The notes under the pieces were generated by a model. That model was not told the origin of the DNA. It did not search any database and was given only the letters and a program-made list of their open reading frames with translations. A DNA stretch of 64,000 bases from Planctomycetota bacterium (GTDB taxonomy: Bacteria; Planctomycetota; SZUA-567; H5-PLA8): NCBI GenBank assembly GCA_016200135.1, contig JACQFI010000091.1, forward strand, positions 62,001 through 126,000. The letters run 5' to 3'. Below, in pieces: positions 1-8,602 of the stretch. Numbering within the stretch: the first letter of the stretch is position 1; every line of letters starts with the position of its first letter. The position numbers and the translations under genes were made by a program.

Positions 1-1395
1 ACGCGCAGCAAAGCCGCGCAGGCCGCGCGCACGTACTTCACGTCGCAGAACTTCGTCGAGGTCGAGACGCCGTTCATGGTGAAGTACACGCCCGGCGGCG
101 CGCGCAACTTCCTCGTGCCTTCGCGCACCAACAAGGGCAAGTTCTACGCGCTGGCCGAGAGCCCACAGCTCTTCAAGCAACTGCTGATGGTCGCGGGCCT
201 CGACCGTTACTTCCAAATCGTGCGCTGCTTCCGCGACGAAGACCTGCGCATCGACCGCCAGCCCGAATTCACCCAGGTGGACGTGGAGATGTCCTTCGTC
301 GAACAGGACGACATCTTCGCCACCATCGAAGGCTTTATCGCGGCCATCTGGAAGGAGTGCCTCGGCCTCGAGCTCAAGCTGCCGCTCGAGCGGATCCCCT
401 ACGAGGAAGCCGAGCGGCGCTGGGGCAACGACAAGCCCGACCGGCGCTTCGGCCTCGAACACACGGACCTCACCGCGGCCGTGAAAGAACACGACGGCGG
501 CGGCCTGAAGATGCTGAAGGGCACGATTGATTCCGGCGGCATAGTTAAAGGCATGCGCGTGCCCAAGGACTGCGAACTGCCGCGCGCGCAAATCGACAAG
601 CTGGAGGAATTCTGCAAGGGCATGGGTGCGAAGGGCCTCGCCTGGGCCAAGATCGACGCCTCCGGCGGCTGGGGCAACGCACCGTTGGCGAAGAACATCC
701 AGGCGGGCTTGCGCGAGGCCATCAACAAGGCCCTCGGCGCGCAGGACGGCGACACGCTCTTCTTCCAGTTCGGCAAGCCCACCGTGGTCCATACGGTGAT
801 GGCAAACCTGCGCCTGTTCCTGGGCAAGAAGTTCGGGATGATCCCCGAGGTCGGCAGCGGCGGGAAGTGGGACTTCTGCTGGGTCGTCGATCCGCCGCTC
901 TTCGATTGGAACGAGGACGAAAAGCGCTGGGAGGCCGCGCACCACGCCTTCACGCGCCCGCGCGACCAGGACCTGCACAACATCGAGGCCAACCCGGGGC
1001 TCGTGAAGTGCTGGCGCTATGATTTGGTTCTAAACGGCTTCGAGATCGCCGGTGGCAGCGTGCGCAACCACGACCCGCTCGTGCAGCGGCGCATCTTCGA
1101 AGCCATGGGCATCGGCGAGAAGGAAGCGCAGGAGAAGTTCGGCTTCCTGCTCGAAGCGTTCCAGTACGGCGCGCCCCCGCACGGCGGCATCGCCGTCGGC
1201 TGGGACCGCCTGAACTTCTTGCTCACGGAGACCGAGAGCATCCGCGACGTGGTGGCGTTCCCGAAGAACCAGAAGGGCATCGACATGATGACCAACGCCC
1301 CGACGCCCGTGGACGACCTCCAGCTCCGCGACTTGGCGATCAAGGTCGTGCTGCCGGAAGAGAAAAAGGCCGAAAAGGCAGAAGAGAAGAAGTAA
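1..1395 (+). CDS. aspS: Aspartyl-tRNA synthetase, C-terminal part (5' end outside window)
   Basis: Charges tRNA with aspartate in the cytoplasm. The reading frame is open from base 1, so the N-terminal anticodon-binding domain lies off the left edge. Visible are class II motif 2 (FRDEDLRIDRQPEFTQ, codons near 235-285), a GAD-type insert region in the middle, which marks the bacterial AspRS form, and motif 3 near 1180-1225 (GGIAVGWDRL). The family usually has GGIALGLDRL there, so the Trp is slightly unusual. The protein ends in a charged Lys/Glu/Ala tail (last 13 residues) that most AspRS lack. The next gene begins 11 bases downstream. Whether the enzyme is discriminating or non-discriminating cannot be judged without the N-terminus. 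Confidence 0.96.
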   Translation, partial: TRSKAAQAARTYFTSQNFVEVETPFMVKYTPGGARNFLVPSRTNKGKFYALAESPQLFKQLLMVAGLDRYFQIVRCFRDEDLRIDRQPEFTQVDVEMSFVEQDDIFATIEGFIAAIWKECLGLELKLPLERIPYEEAERRWGNDKPDRRFGLEHTDLTAAVKEHDGGGLKMLKGTIDSGGIVKGMRVPKDCELPRAQIDKLEEFCKGMGAKGLAWAKIDASGGWGNAPLAKNIQAGLREAINKALGAQDGDTLFFQFGKPTVVHTVMANLRLFLGKKFGMIPEVGSGGKWDFCWVVDPPLFDWNEDEKRWEAAHHAFTRPRDQDLHNIEANPGLVKCWRYDLVLNGFEIAGGSVRNHDPLVQRRIFEAMGIGEKEAQEKFGFLLEAFQYGAPPHGGIAVGWDRLNFLLTETESIRDVVAFPKNQKGIDMMTNAPTPVDDLQLRDLAIKVVLPEEKKAEKAEEKK

Positions 1396-1406
1396 CCGGA
1401 GCGAAC

Positions 1407-1865
1407 ATGATCCGCGACGAACTCACAAACGCTCACCTCTACGAAGGCCTCGGCGCCGGGATCGCCTCGGCGCTGAGATACCTTCGCGAGACCGATCTGC
1501 TTGCGCTCAAGCCAGGCAAGTACGAGATTCGCGGCAAAGACTTGATCGCGATTATCGAGGAGTACCCGAGCAAACCTCTCGAAAAGTGCTTCTGGGAGGC
1601 GCACCGGAAGTATATCGATGTCCAGCACGTGGTCTCAGGCGCGGAACGGATGGGCTACGCGAACCTGGAAGCCCTCAAGGTGCAGCAAGCGTACGATCCC
1701 GAGAAGGACTTCATGAAGCTGGCGGACCCGTCCGGAGTCGGGGAGCTCATGACCATCCGCGCCGGGACCTTCGTGATCTTTGGACCACAGGATGCTCATA
1801 TGCCGGGCCTTGCTTTGGCTGCGCCAGCGTTCGTCAAGAAAGTGGTCATGAAAGTCAAGGTATAG
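1407..1865 (+). CDS. YhcH/YjgK/YiaL (EbgC-like) family protein
   Basis: A 152-residue protein with the hallmarks of the YhcH/YjgK/YiaL cupin-like family: an N-terminal helical segment, then the run EAHRKYIDVQHVVSGAERMG (about residues 61-80) and, near the C-terminus, FGPQDAHMP with metal-binding-type Asp and His. Family members (EbgC, NanQ) are linked to anomerisation or handling of sugars such as sialic acid or galactosides; the substrate here is unknown. No sialic acid genes lie nearby. It starts 11 bases after aspS and could be co-transcribed with it, though a functional link is not evident. Length matches the family norm of about 150 residues. Confidence 0.88.
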   Translation: MIRDELTNAHLYEGLGAGIASALRYLRETDLLALKPGKYEIRGKDLIAIIEEYPSKPLEKCFWEAHRKYIDVQHVVSGAERMGYANLEALKVQQAYDPEKDFMKLADPSGVGELMTIRAGTFVIFGPQDAHMPGLALAAPAFVKKVVMKVKV

Positions 1866-2046
1866 TAAGAAGTTGCGACCTTTAATGCACCATGTTCATC
1901 TTTTTACGTGAGCGCAATCGCGTCCTCAGCCCAAATAATCCCTGGCGTTGCCTACATCCCTAGAGCGGGATATCGTTGTCCTTCAACAAAATTCATTGGT
2001 GGTCCCTGACCTTGTGAAGGGGGCCGTTTCTAAAAGGAGGCTGTCC

Positions 2047-2493
2047 ATGAAGGTACTGTCGCTTGGTCTGTTGGCTTTGGTGTTTGGCTTAGTGGGCTTT
2101 GTTTCGACGGCCAAGGCTGCGGATGACAAGGTCAAGGTCGCGGATATCAGCCTGGAAGACCTGAAGAAGGCGATCGCCGACAAGAAGATCGTGCTGTTGG
2201 ATTGCAACGGCTCCGAGAGCTTCAAGAAGGGCCACATCCCCGGCGCGCTGAACTTCGAGGCCATCAAGGACGAACTCGCCAAGAAGCTGCCCGAGGACAA
2301 GGGCGCGCTGGTCGTCGCGTACTGCGGCAGCGAACTCTGCCCCGCGTACAAGGCCGGCGCCGAGGCCGCGCTCAAGCTGGGCTACACGAACGTGAAGCAC
2401 TACGCCGGCGGCAAGGCGGGCTGGGAGAAGGCAGGCGAGAAGTTCGAGACCGCCGAAGCTCCAGCCAAGCCGGGTGAAGCTGTAGCCAAGTAA
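2047..2493 (+). CDS. Secreted rhodanese-like domain protein
   Basis: A 148-residue protein. The frame is open upstream, but the start is taken at 2047 because AAAGGAGG lies 6 bases before it and the translation then begins with a clean signal peptide (MKVLSLGLLALVFGLVG..., cleavage after AKA, residue about 22). The rest is a single rhodanese domain: LLDCNGSESFKKGHIPGALN is the entry signature and VAYCGSELCPAYKAG the active-site loop with a candidate catalytic Cys. Rhodanese domains carry sulfane sulfur or act as binding modules; located outside the cytoplasm it may serve in periplasmic sulfur or thiol chemistry. The C-terminus is a short Ala/Lys/Glu/Pro tail. It stands alone between two intergenic gaps. 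Confidence 0.88.
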   Translation: MKVLSLGLLALVFGLVGFVSTAKAADDKVKVADISLEDLKKAIADKKIVLLDCNGSESFKKGHIPGALNFEAIKDELAKKLPEDKGALVVAYCGSELCPAYKAGAEAALKLGYTNVKHYAGGKAGWEKAGEKFETAEAPAKPGEAVAK

Positions 2494-2618
2494 CTCTGGC
2501 AGTCGTGCCGTGTCTTTCACGCCCGCGCTTGCGCGGGCGTTCTTATTGGTACGCGGCTCCGACTTTCTTTCGCGCTTGCCTCTCGGTAGCCTAGGCTTGT
2601 TCCCGCGGAGGACTTCCT

Positions 2619-3836
2619 ATGCCGGCGACGCAGCTCTGGGGCGACTGCCACACGCACTCCCACTACAGCGACGGCCTGATGGGCATCGCCGAACAGACGC
2701 CTTACTACCGCTCGTTTGGGGACGACTTCCGCTTCCAGACCGACCACTTCATCATCGCCGTGCCCGACGGCAAGCCCGCGACCAAGTGGCTGCACGCCTC
2801 CGATTGGGAGCGCTACGCCGCCGACTGCCGCGCCGCGACCACGCGCGAGCACCTCTGCATTCCCGCCGTCGAACTCGGCTGGCAGGCGCCCGCGGAACTC
2901 AAGAAGAAAGAAGGCTGGTTCGACACCAAGCTCTATCCGCCTGCGGGCCAGGACGTGCCCGGCGAATCTTTCTATGCAGCCAAGAGCTACGTCGATGCAG
3001 TCCGCGCAGCAAAGGCCGCGGGTTTCCGCATGGTCATCGCGCATATCGACCAGGGCGCGCCGTTGGAACGCTTCAGCGGCGCGGAGATCGACGGCCTCGA
3101 GGTCCGCAGCGATATCGAAGAGCTGCGCCCGTTCTTTACGCGCGCGACCCTCAAGCATTGGGACCGCATGCTTACGACCGGCCACCGCGTGAGCCTCTCC
3201 AGCGGCAGCGACGGCCACCAGCCGGATCTCTGGGCGGGCTCGGCCTTTCGCACGGTGGTATTGGATACGCCGTTCGAGGCCGCGGCCATCACGGACGCAG
3301 TAATCGCAGGCCGCTCGTACCTCTCTTCTACCTGGCACCCGGACAGCTTCGCGGCGCTGGGCTGGCCCGCGCGCCCGAATCCCGTAGACGGCGGCGCCTC
3401 GATGTCGCACATGGTCCCGTGGTGGGAGTTCAAACAGATTCCACTGCTGCAGGGCCGCGACCCCCGAGCGGTAGTCGAGGAGTCCTACCGCAAAGCTATG
3501 GAGATTGGCCGCGTCCGGCGCGAAGACTATCCTGTGCTCGAAGACTTTCGCGTCGCCGGGGCAATCTGCGGCGGATGCGTGAAGGCGGGCGCGAAAGTTC
3601 CCATCCGCGCAGCCTGGAAGACGCATGTTCCGCCACGCTTCGTGCGCCTGGTCGCGGACGGGCAGAGCCTGCTTGAAATGCCAACGAGCCATCCCGCGTT
3701 TGGCAAGCTTGAAGGTGTTTGGGAAACCGAGGCCGATCTGCGCGGCAAGCGCTATGTCCGGCTGGAACTCGAAGCTGCCGGCGAAGCTTCGCAGGTGGAA
3801 GTGCTCGCAGGGAATCCGGTGTACGTGGAAGCGTAA
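2619..3836 (+). CDS. PHP-domain metal-dependent hydrolase-like protein (DUF3604-type)
   Basis: A 405-residue cytoplasmic protein. It opens with WGDCHTHSHYSDG (residues 7-19), the first metal-ligand motif (HxH) of the PHP superfamily. A second candidate ligand lies in IPAVELG, further ones in VIAHIDQG and in SSGSDGHQP. PHP proteins hydrolyse phosphoesters or similar bonds with two or three metal ions. The broader resemblance is to DUF3604 proteins, which are common near sulfatase and glycan genes, but the substrate cannot be told. The C-terminal 130 residues look like a beta-rich accessory domain. The start is supported by GGAGG 8 bases upstream. It converges with the minus-strand gene ending at 3851, with only 14 bases between. 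Confidence 0.82.
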   Translation: MPATQLWGDCHTHSHYSDGLMGIAEQTPYYRSFGDDFRFQTDHFIIAVPDGKPATKWLHASDWERYAADCRAATTREHLCIPAVELGWQAPAELKKKEGWFDTKLYPPAGQDVPGESFYAAKSYVDAVRAAKAAGFRMVIAHIDQGAPLERFSGAEIDGLEVRSDIEELRPFFTRATLKHWDRMLTTGHRVSLSSGSDGHQPDLWAGSAFRTVVLDTPFEAAAITDAVIAGRSYLSSTWHPDSFAALGWPARPNPVDGGASMSHMVPWWEFKQIPLLQGRDPRAVVEESYRKAMEIGRVRREDYPVLEDFRVAGAICGGCVKAGAKVPIRAAWKTHVPPRFVRLVADGQSLLEMPTSHPAFGKLEGVWETEADLRGKRYVRLELEAAGEASQVEVLAGNPVYVEA

Positions 3837-3850
3837 GCGCGGGCTTAATG

Positions 3851-6658
3851 CTATTTCGCGGGAGCGTCGGTCTTGGCCGGCTCCGTCTTGGCTGCAGGCG
3901 CATCGGACTTCTTCGGTTCCTCGGTCTTCGCGGCCGGTTCGGTCTTGGCTGCGGGCGCGTCGGTCTTCTTTGGTTCGTCGGTCTTCGCGGCCGGCTCGGT
4001 CTTGGCCGCGGGCGCGTCGGTCTTCTTTGGTTCGTCGGTCTTCGCGGCCGATTCGGTCTTGGCCGCCGGCGCGTCGGTCTTCTTTGGTTCCTCGGTCTTC
4101 ACGGCCGGCTCTGTCTTTGACGCGGGCGTATCCGTCTTCTTCGGTTCCTCGGTCTTAGTCGCGGGCGCGCCCGTCTTCTGCTCGGGCTTGGGCGGCGGCT
4201 GCAGGGTCTTCAGGTCACGTTGAGCCACCTCATACCGCCGGGCCACCGGCGGGATCTTCTCAAGGAGTTTCTTTCCTTTTGCAAAATGTTCGTTCGAGGC
4301 CGCGAAGTCCTTCTTCTTTTCAAAGTACTGGTCAAGCGCGAGATGAAGGAGCGCCTTATAGAAAACGGCGTCGTAACAGGACTCGTCGATTGCCACGGCC
4401 TTGTCCGCGTAGACCATCCCTTGCTCGGCCAGTTGAATCGCCTTGTCGGGTTCCAAGGCAGGTATCTGAGAGTCGTTAAGATACGTCTCCGCGACCCCCA
4501 TAAAACCCCACGCCTTCAGCCTCGCGAGCGGGATAACCGGGGCCGGTTCCTCTGCCGCGTTCCCTACCGGCTTGTCGTTGGCGAAGTAATTCTTCGAGTT
4601 CAGGTTGGGCCGGGCTTTGGCGACCAGCTCGCGGGCCAGCTTGAGCTTCTGCGTCTCGTCAGCACCCTCCGGCGCGAGATGCTCCATGGCTTCCTGCGCC
4701 AGAATAGCGCCAGCCTTCACGAATGCGGCATCGACCAGGAGCGGCCGAGTCTCGGCGCTGCGGTCGGAGTACTCGATAACACGGCCCAGGCTTGCCCGCG
4801 CCTGGTCCGCCGGATTCGCCGGGTCGAGGAAGGCTTCGAGCTCGGCCTCCGCGGCCACGTTGTACGCGTTGGCCAGCGTCGCAACGTCGTAGTGGTAGGG
4901 CAAGTCGAAGTCCAAATAACGCATGGCCCGATAGCCGTCTTTAACGTCGCTCTCCAAAAGTCCCGCATCCGGCCCTTTCGGATGGACCGGCGGCGGTAGG
5001 AAGCCTTCCAGGCACTTTTGTGCTTCGCGATAGCGGTTAAATTGCACGGCAGATTGAGCCATAATGACGCGGATTTTCAACGGATCGAAATAACGGTAGG
5101 CATCTTTCATCTGCAGGCCTTCCGAGATGGCCGTGAAGGCATTCTCGTCGGCCTTGCGCGCCTCTTCCGTGTTCCGCTTTATGATGCGTTCCGCGTCGGC
5201 CTGATTGACCAGACTCTCCCGCAGGCGCTTCTGCACTTCGGTGTTGCCGTCGCGGTAGACCAAGGACACATGGGTTTCGGTGATGGCGAAGTAGAACCGG
5301 GCGATGGCGCTCTCCGGCTGGCGGGCCATGGCTTCCTGGAAAAGCAGGAGGTCGCTGCTCCAGACGAAACTGCGCGAGGCCGCCAGGATGCCGAGGAAGG
5401 AGATGTATAGGGCGGCCACGGCGGTCAGGCTTGTGCGCATCGACCGGGACGGCGGCGGCACAAGGCCCTCGGCGACTTCCCCGGCCGGCGCGAGACGGCC
5501 CGCAATGCCCATAACCGTCTCCACCACCACTAGAAAGAGTCCGGCGGCGGGAATGTAGGCGTAACGGTCGGCCATGACGAAGGAGATCGCGATCAGGTTC
5601 GCGTTCGTTGCGAAGCCCAGGAAGAACCAGAGCCAGCCGAACGCCGCGCGCCAGCGGTTGCGCGCCAGGTAGATCGTCCCGGCCACGGCGGCGGCCAGCA
5701 CGAGCGTGTACATATAGATCCGCGGATCCGCGAGCGACTCGACATCGTCTACGTGATAGATCGCGCTGAGTTTGACCGGGACGAGCGTATTGAAGAGATA
5801 CCTGCCGAAGATCTCCGTATCGGTGAGTAGCGCGGTAAACTTAGACCCGCCCGGAGGCGGCATGACGCCGATGCGGTGCGCGTGCATGCCGATCCAGGTG
5901 AAGAGGATGCCCAGCACGGCCATGGGGATCAGCCGAACGCCCATGCCCGCGAAGTTGTTCACGTCGCTCTTGGCCTGCACGCTGCCCAAGCGGTAGGGGC
6001 CGCCGAGGAGTTCGTAGGCGACGAAAATGGGAATCCAATTCAATGCCGCGGGTTTGCTCAGCATGGCCAGGGCCAGCAACACCGTTGCGCTCACCAAGCC
6101 GGTCCACGAGCCCTGCCGGCGCACGTACACCGCCAGGGCCGCGATGCCGAAGAAGAAGGCCAGCACGTTGCTCCGCTCGGTGATCCAGGCGGTGGATTCG
6201 CAAGCCATCGGATGGACCACCCAGGCCAGCGCCACGAAAAGCGCCTCCCAGCGCCCAAGCCCAATGGCCAGCATCAGCCACATAAGCAGGAACCCGCTGC
6301 CTGCGTGCAACAGCCAGTTCACGGCGCGGAAGCTCCACACCGCTTCCCGCCCGAATACCTCGAAGTTGAGCCGGTAGCTGATCATGGTGACCGGGTTGTA
6401 CTGGGCAAAGTGCGGCTGGCTGACGGTGGTCCACCACGAAGTCTCGTGGAAGAGCAGCCGGTTGTTCACCACGTTGACCGGGTCGTCATACGTGCTGAAG
6501 GGCTCATTCAGGCAGCCGGAAACGGTGAGACTCGCCAGAGCGACCAGCAGGACGCAGGCGACCGCGAGGAACTGCTTTTCGGTAGCCTCAATCGAGACCG
6601 CGGGCAGGCGGACTTCCGTCTTGCCGGGATCGCTGGGCTGGGGTGCGTCGCTTGCCAT
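3851..6658 (-). CDS. TMTC-like GT-C membrane protein with TPRs and Lys/Thr/Pro repeat tail
   Basis: A 935-residue membrane protein. Residues 28-50 form a first transmembrane helix, followed by TYDDP (57-60), an acidic first-loop motif as in GT-C glycosyltransferases. Next come NPVTMISYRLNFEVFG and HPMACESTAWITERSNVLAF (149-168), which match the pattern of TMTC/PMT-like O-mannosyltransferases. About ten hydrophobic helices run to residue 440. The region 440-830 is helical, TPR-like and hydrophilic. The tail (828-935) holds five copies of an about 19-residue Lys-Thr-Glu-Pro-Ala unit (listed separately). By family it would transfer a sugar from a lipid carrier to extracytoplasmic protein or lipid; acceptor unknown. 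The nearest ribosome site is weak, so a slightly later start is possible. Confidence 0.75.
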   Translation of the reverse strand: MASDAPQPSDPGKTEVRLPAVSIEATEKQFLAVACVLLVALASLTVSGCLNEPFSTYDDPVNVVNNRLLFHETSWWTTVSQPHFAQYNPVTMISYRLNFEVFGREAVWSFRAVNWLLHAGSGFLLMWLMLAIGLGRWEALFVALAWVVHPMACESTAWITERSNVLAFFFGIAALAVYVRRQGSWTGLVSATVLLALAMLSKPAALNWIPIFVAYELLGGPYRLGSVQAKSDVNNFAGMGVRLIPMAVLGILFTWIGMHAHRIGVMPPPGGSKFTALLTDTEIFGRYLFNTLVPVKLSAIYHVDDVESLADPRIYMYTLVLAAAVAGTIYLARNRWRAAFGWLWFFLGFATNANLIAISFVMADRYAYIPAAGLFLVVVETVMGIAGRLAPAGEVAEGLVPPPSRSMRTSLTAVAALYISFLGILAASRSFVWSSDLLLFQEAMARQPESAIARFYFAITETHVSLVYRDGNTEVQKRLRESLVNQADAERIIKRNTEEARKADENAFTAISEGLQMKDAYRYFDPLKIRVIMAQSAVQFNRYREAQKCLEGFLPPPVHPKGPDAGLLESDVKDGYRAMRYLDFDLPYHYDVATLANAYNVAAEAELEAFLDPANPADQARASLGRVIEYSDRSAETRPLLVDAAFVKAGAILAQEAMEHLAPEGADETQKLKLARELVAKARPNLNSKNYFANDKPVGNAAEEPAPVIPLARLKAWGFMGVAETYLNDSQIPALEPDKAIQLAEQGMVYADKAVAIDESCYDAVFYKALLHLALDQYFEKKKDFAASNEHFAKGKKLLEKIPPVARRYEVAQRDLKTLQPPPKPEQKTGAPATKTEEPKKTDTPASKTEPAVKTEEPKKTDAPAAKTESAAKTDEPKKTDAPAAKTEPAAKTDEPKKTDAPAAKTEPAAKTEEPKKSDAPAAKTEPAKTDAPAK
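3884..4177 (-). repeat. Tandem 57-bp repeat coding a 19-residue Lys/Thr/Pro unit
   Basis: Within the 3' end of the TMTC-like gene, five in-frame units of about 57 bp follow one another. The protein unit is of the form EPAAKTDEPKKTDAPAAKT, with small changes between copies (T/S, D/E, A/V). The first unit, at the high-coordinate end, is the most diverged and slightly longer. The near identity at DNA level suggests slippage or unequal recombination. In the protein it makes an extended, low-complexity, Lys/Pro-rich tail resembling wall or membrane-spanning linkers. Confidence 0.92.
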
Positions 6659-6713
6659 TTTCAGGTTCCGAACCGTCGTTCCCTTTGCGCCGATACGGCG
6701 GTCATAACCGACC

Positions 6714-7295
6714 TCAACCGCCGGTCCAGATCAACTCTTTGCCCGTTTCAAGGTCGAATAGGACGACCTCCGCCTGGGGCGCGGCGGACCCTTCCTGTGG
6801 GCGCAGGTTCAACACCCCGCAGGAGATGGGCAGTTTGAAGCGCCTGGGCCCGCACGAGCCCGGATTTACGTACAGGATGCCGCCCGCGGATTCCACCGAA
6901 GGTTTGTGCGTATGGCCTGAAAGGACCATGCCGGGCTTCTCCGTCTTGATCGCTTCGGCGACCGGAGGCATCGGCTGCTCGGGCGTGCCGACGTAGTGCG
7001 TGATCAGAATGCGCAGCCCGTAAAAGTCCCTCCGGGCGAAGGCGGGATACGAGAGCCCTTTGACGGCCACATCCACATTGCCGCTGACCGCCGTGACCGG
7101 CGCGATCCTGGAGAGCCGCTCGATCACTTCCGGTAAGCCCACATCGCCAGCATGCAGGATCTCCTCGACGCCTTTCAGCACGGGCTCCAGCGCGGGATGA
7201 AATACGCCATGCGTATCCGAGACCAGACCGATCCGACGGGTCTTTGCGGCGGCCGCGGCCGGCATGCGTCTCGAACTGCGGGACGAGGTCGACAT
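6714..7295 (-). CDS. YfcE/MJ0936-type metallophosphoesterase
   Basis: A 193-residue cytoplasmic phosphodiesterase. Motifs in order: GLVSDTHG (first metal Asp/His), LHAGDVG (bridging Asp), VSGNVD (Asn ligand), ITHYVG and SGHTHKP (C-terminal His ligands). These are the five blocks of the calcineurin-like fold in the small YfcE/MJ0936 branch, which hydrolyses phosphodiesters; the natural substrate is usually unknown. The frame is open further upstream, but the first blocks align with family N-termini only if translation begins at 7295 or at the Met at 7265; neither has a strong ribosome site, so the start is uncertain. It lies 55 bases upstream of the TMTC-like gene on the same strand and downstream of the gene at 7405, so all three could form one transcript. 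Confidence 0.9.
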   Translation of the reverse strand: MSTSSRSSRRMPAAAAAKTRRIGLVSDTHGVFHPALEPVLKGVEEILHAGDVGLPEVIERLSRIAPVTAVSGNVDVAVKGLSYPAFARRDFYGLRILITHYVGTPEQPMPPVAEAIKTEKPGMVLSGHTHKPSVESAGGILYVNPGSCGPRRFKLPISCGVLNLRPQEGSAAPQAEVVLFDLETGKELIWTGG

Positions 7296-7404
7296 GAAAT
7301 CAGAGTATCCCGCCGTTCGTGCGGTTAAAAACGCTTTCCAGGGCTGGTTTGAAGGATACTGCGAAGTCCGCTTTTCCGAAAGGACAACCGCGCCCAAAGC
7401 GGCT

Positions 7405-8304
7405 TTACGGCTGCGGGTGGAGCGGAGTCTGCGAGAGGTCGAACTCGATCACCGTGCCGTCCGGCGCGTTGAGCACCGGCTGCTGGGCCGAGAGCATGCC
7501 GGTCAGGATCTGGCCGTCCTTCACATGCTTGAGGTCGTCGGATTCCTTGACCTTGAGCGTGATGGCTTCGTTGAAGAGCCGGTTCTTGATGCGGATCGTG
7601 TTCAATTTGCGGTCCACGTCCTTCACGCGCCATTGATAGCCCAGTTGAGTGGTCAGCAGGTTTCCGCCGCCGATCACGCCGCTCCCGCCCACGATGCCGG
7701 AGCCGCTCGGATTCCCGCTCGTGCCGGCCACCACTCCGCCCCCGCCGGTCCGGCGTGTTCCGCCGTCGTTGCCGCTTCCGGTATTCTTGCCTGGGCTCCG
7801 GGTATCGGCCGCCTGCGTCGAGCCAGGTTTGAACGCGTCCGAACCCGATGTCGTCGAGCCGCCAGACGCCGCAGCGCCTCCCGTAGCCGGCGCAGGTACG
7901 TTGTTGGCCTCCGCCTGTGCCCGTTTCTCGCGCTCTTCGTCGGCCTGGTGCGTCCGGTCCTCTTCCTTCTTGCGCGCCTCGTCGGACTTCTTGAGCCAGT
8001 CCTTGAGGTCGCTGTCGGGCTCGCCCTCTAAGTACGTGATCTTCTCGATGTTCTCGCGCAGGTACCAGTAGCGCTTACCCTCGTAAATGATCCACGCGCC
8101 CTTGGGTTTCTCGTCGGCCCAGCATTTGTCGATCTTTAAGCCCCCGACAAAAAGAACCGCGGCGGGCCGGGGTCCGGCCTGGGAATCGGACGCAGGCTTG
8201 GCGGCCGCTTCGGCGAGCTTCTCCGGAGCGTCCGCAGCCCAACCTTTGAGGAGGCCGGCGGACCCTGCCAAAGCAATAAACACCATCAGGCTGGTCAGGC
8301 GCAT
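7405..8304 (-). CDS. Secreted protein of unknown function with Gly/Ser-rich linker
   Basis: A 299-residue protein I do not recognise. Start chosen at 8304, where GAGGA lies about 9 bases upstream and a good signal peptide follows (MRLTSLMVFIALAGSAGLLKG, cleavage near WAA). The mature protein has three parts: an N-terminal segment with WIIYEGKRYWYLRENIEKI, a charged coiled-coil-like stretch (RKKEEDRTHQADEEREKR), a long Gly/Ser/Thr-rich linker (about residues 145-215), and a C-terminal beta-rich domain with YQWRVKDVDRKLNTIRIKN. The linker suggests two separate folded ends, perhaps in the periplasm. An ATG at 8319 is an alternative start. Confidence 0.7.
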   Translation of the reverse strand: MRLTSLMVFIALAGSAGLLKGWAADAPEKLAEAAAKPASDSQAGPRPAAVLFVGGLKIDKCWADEKPKGAWIIYEGKRYWYLRENIEKITYLEGEPDSDLKDWLKKSDEARKKEEDRTHQADEEREKRAQAEANNVPAPATGGAAASGGSTTSGSDAFKPGSTQAADTRSPGKNTGSGNDGGTRRTGGGGVVAGTSGNPSGSGIVGGSGVIGGGNLLTTQLGYQWRVKDVDRKLNTIRIKNRLFNEAITLKVKESDDLKHVKDGQILTGMLSAQQPVLNAPDGTVIEFDLSQTPLHPQP

Positions 8305-8602
8305 TTCAGGAGTCCTCATCCGTACGCTTTCTTGAAACTGGCAACGCTCGTCAAATACAGCTCCTACATGCTCCGATGCTGGGCCCCAATTGCAACCTGA
8401 ATCCGAGGCCGCCAGGGTAAAGCAGGATCGCCAATATACCCTTTAGTAGTGGACGGAGCGCGAGGAATCTCACGGCTTTTCTTGGCCCTGGTTATGAAAC
8501 GATTCTGGATTCCCTCCATACCTCGCCTTGACTTGCGCGCTTCGGAACGCAAAGATGCAGGTGCGGCAGGCGTATCGATAAACCATCTAAAGAGGTGCCG
8601 AA

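Noticed and set aside
1866..2046. Promoter or RNA upstream of the rhodanese gene
   Set aside because: I saw no convincing -35/-10 pair or fold; only the ribosome site at 2034-2040 is clear.
2517..3692. Long minus-strand open frame opposite the PHP-domain gene
   Set aside because: No recognisable motif; composition is typical of the shadow of a high-GC gene, and the plus strand carries clear metal-binding motifs and a ribosome site.
3884..4177. CRISPR-like tandem repeats
   Set aside because: Repeats are adjacent with no spacers, in frame within a gene, and code a low-complexity tail.
8320..8602. Promoter TTGACT (about 8528) before tyrA
   Set aside because: The -10 at the right distance reads AAAGAT, too weak to call; the rest of the gap shows no gene or RNA.
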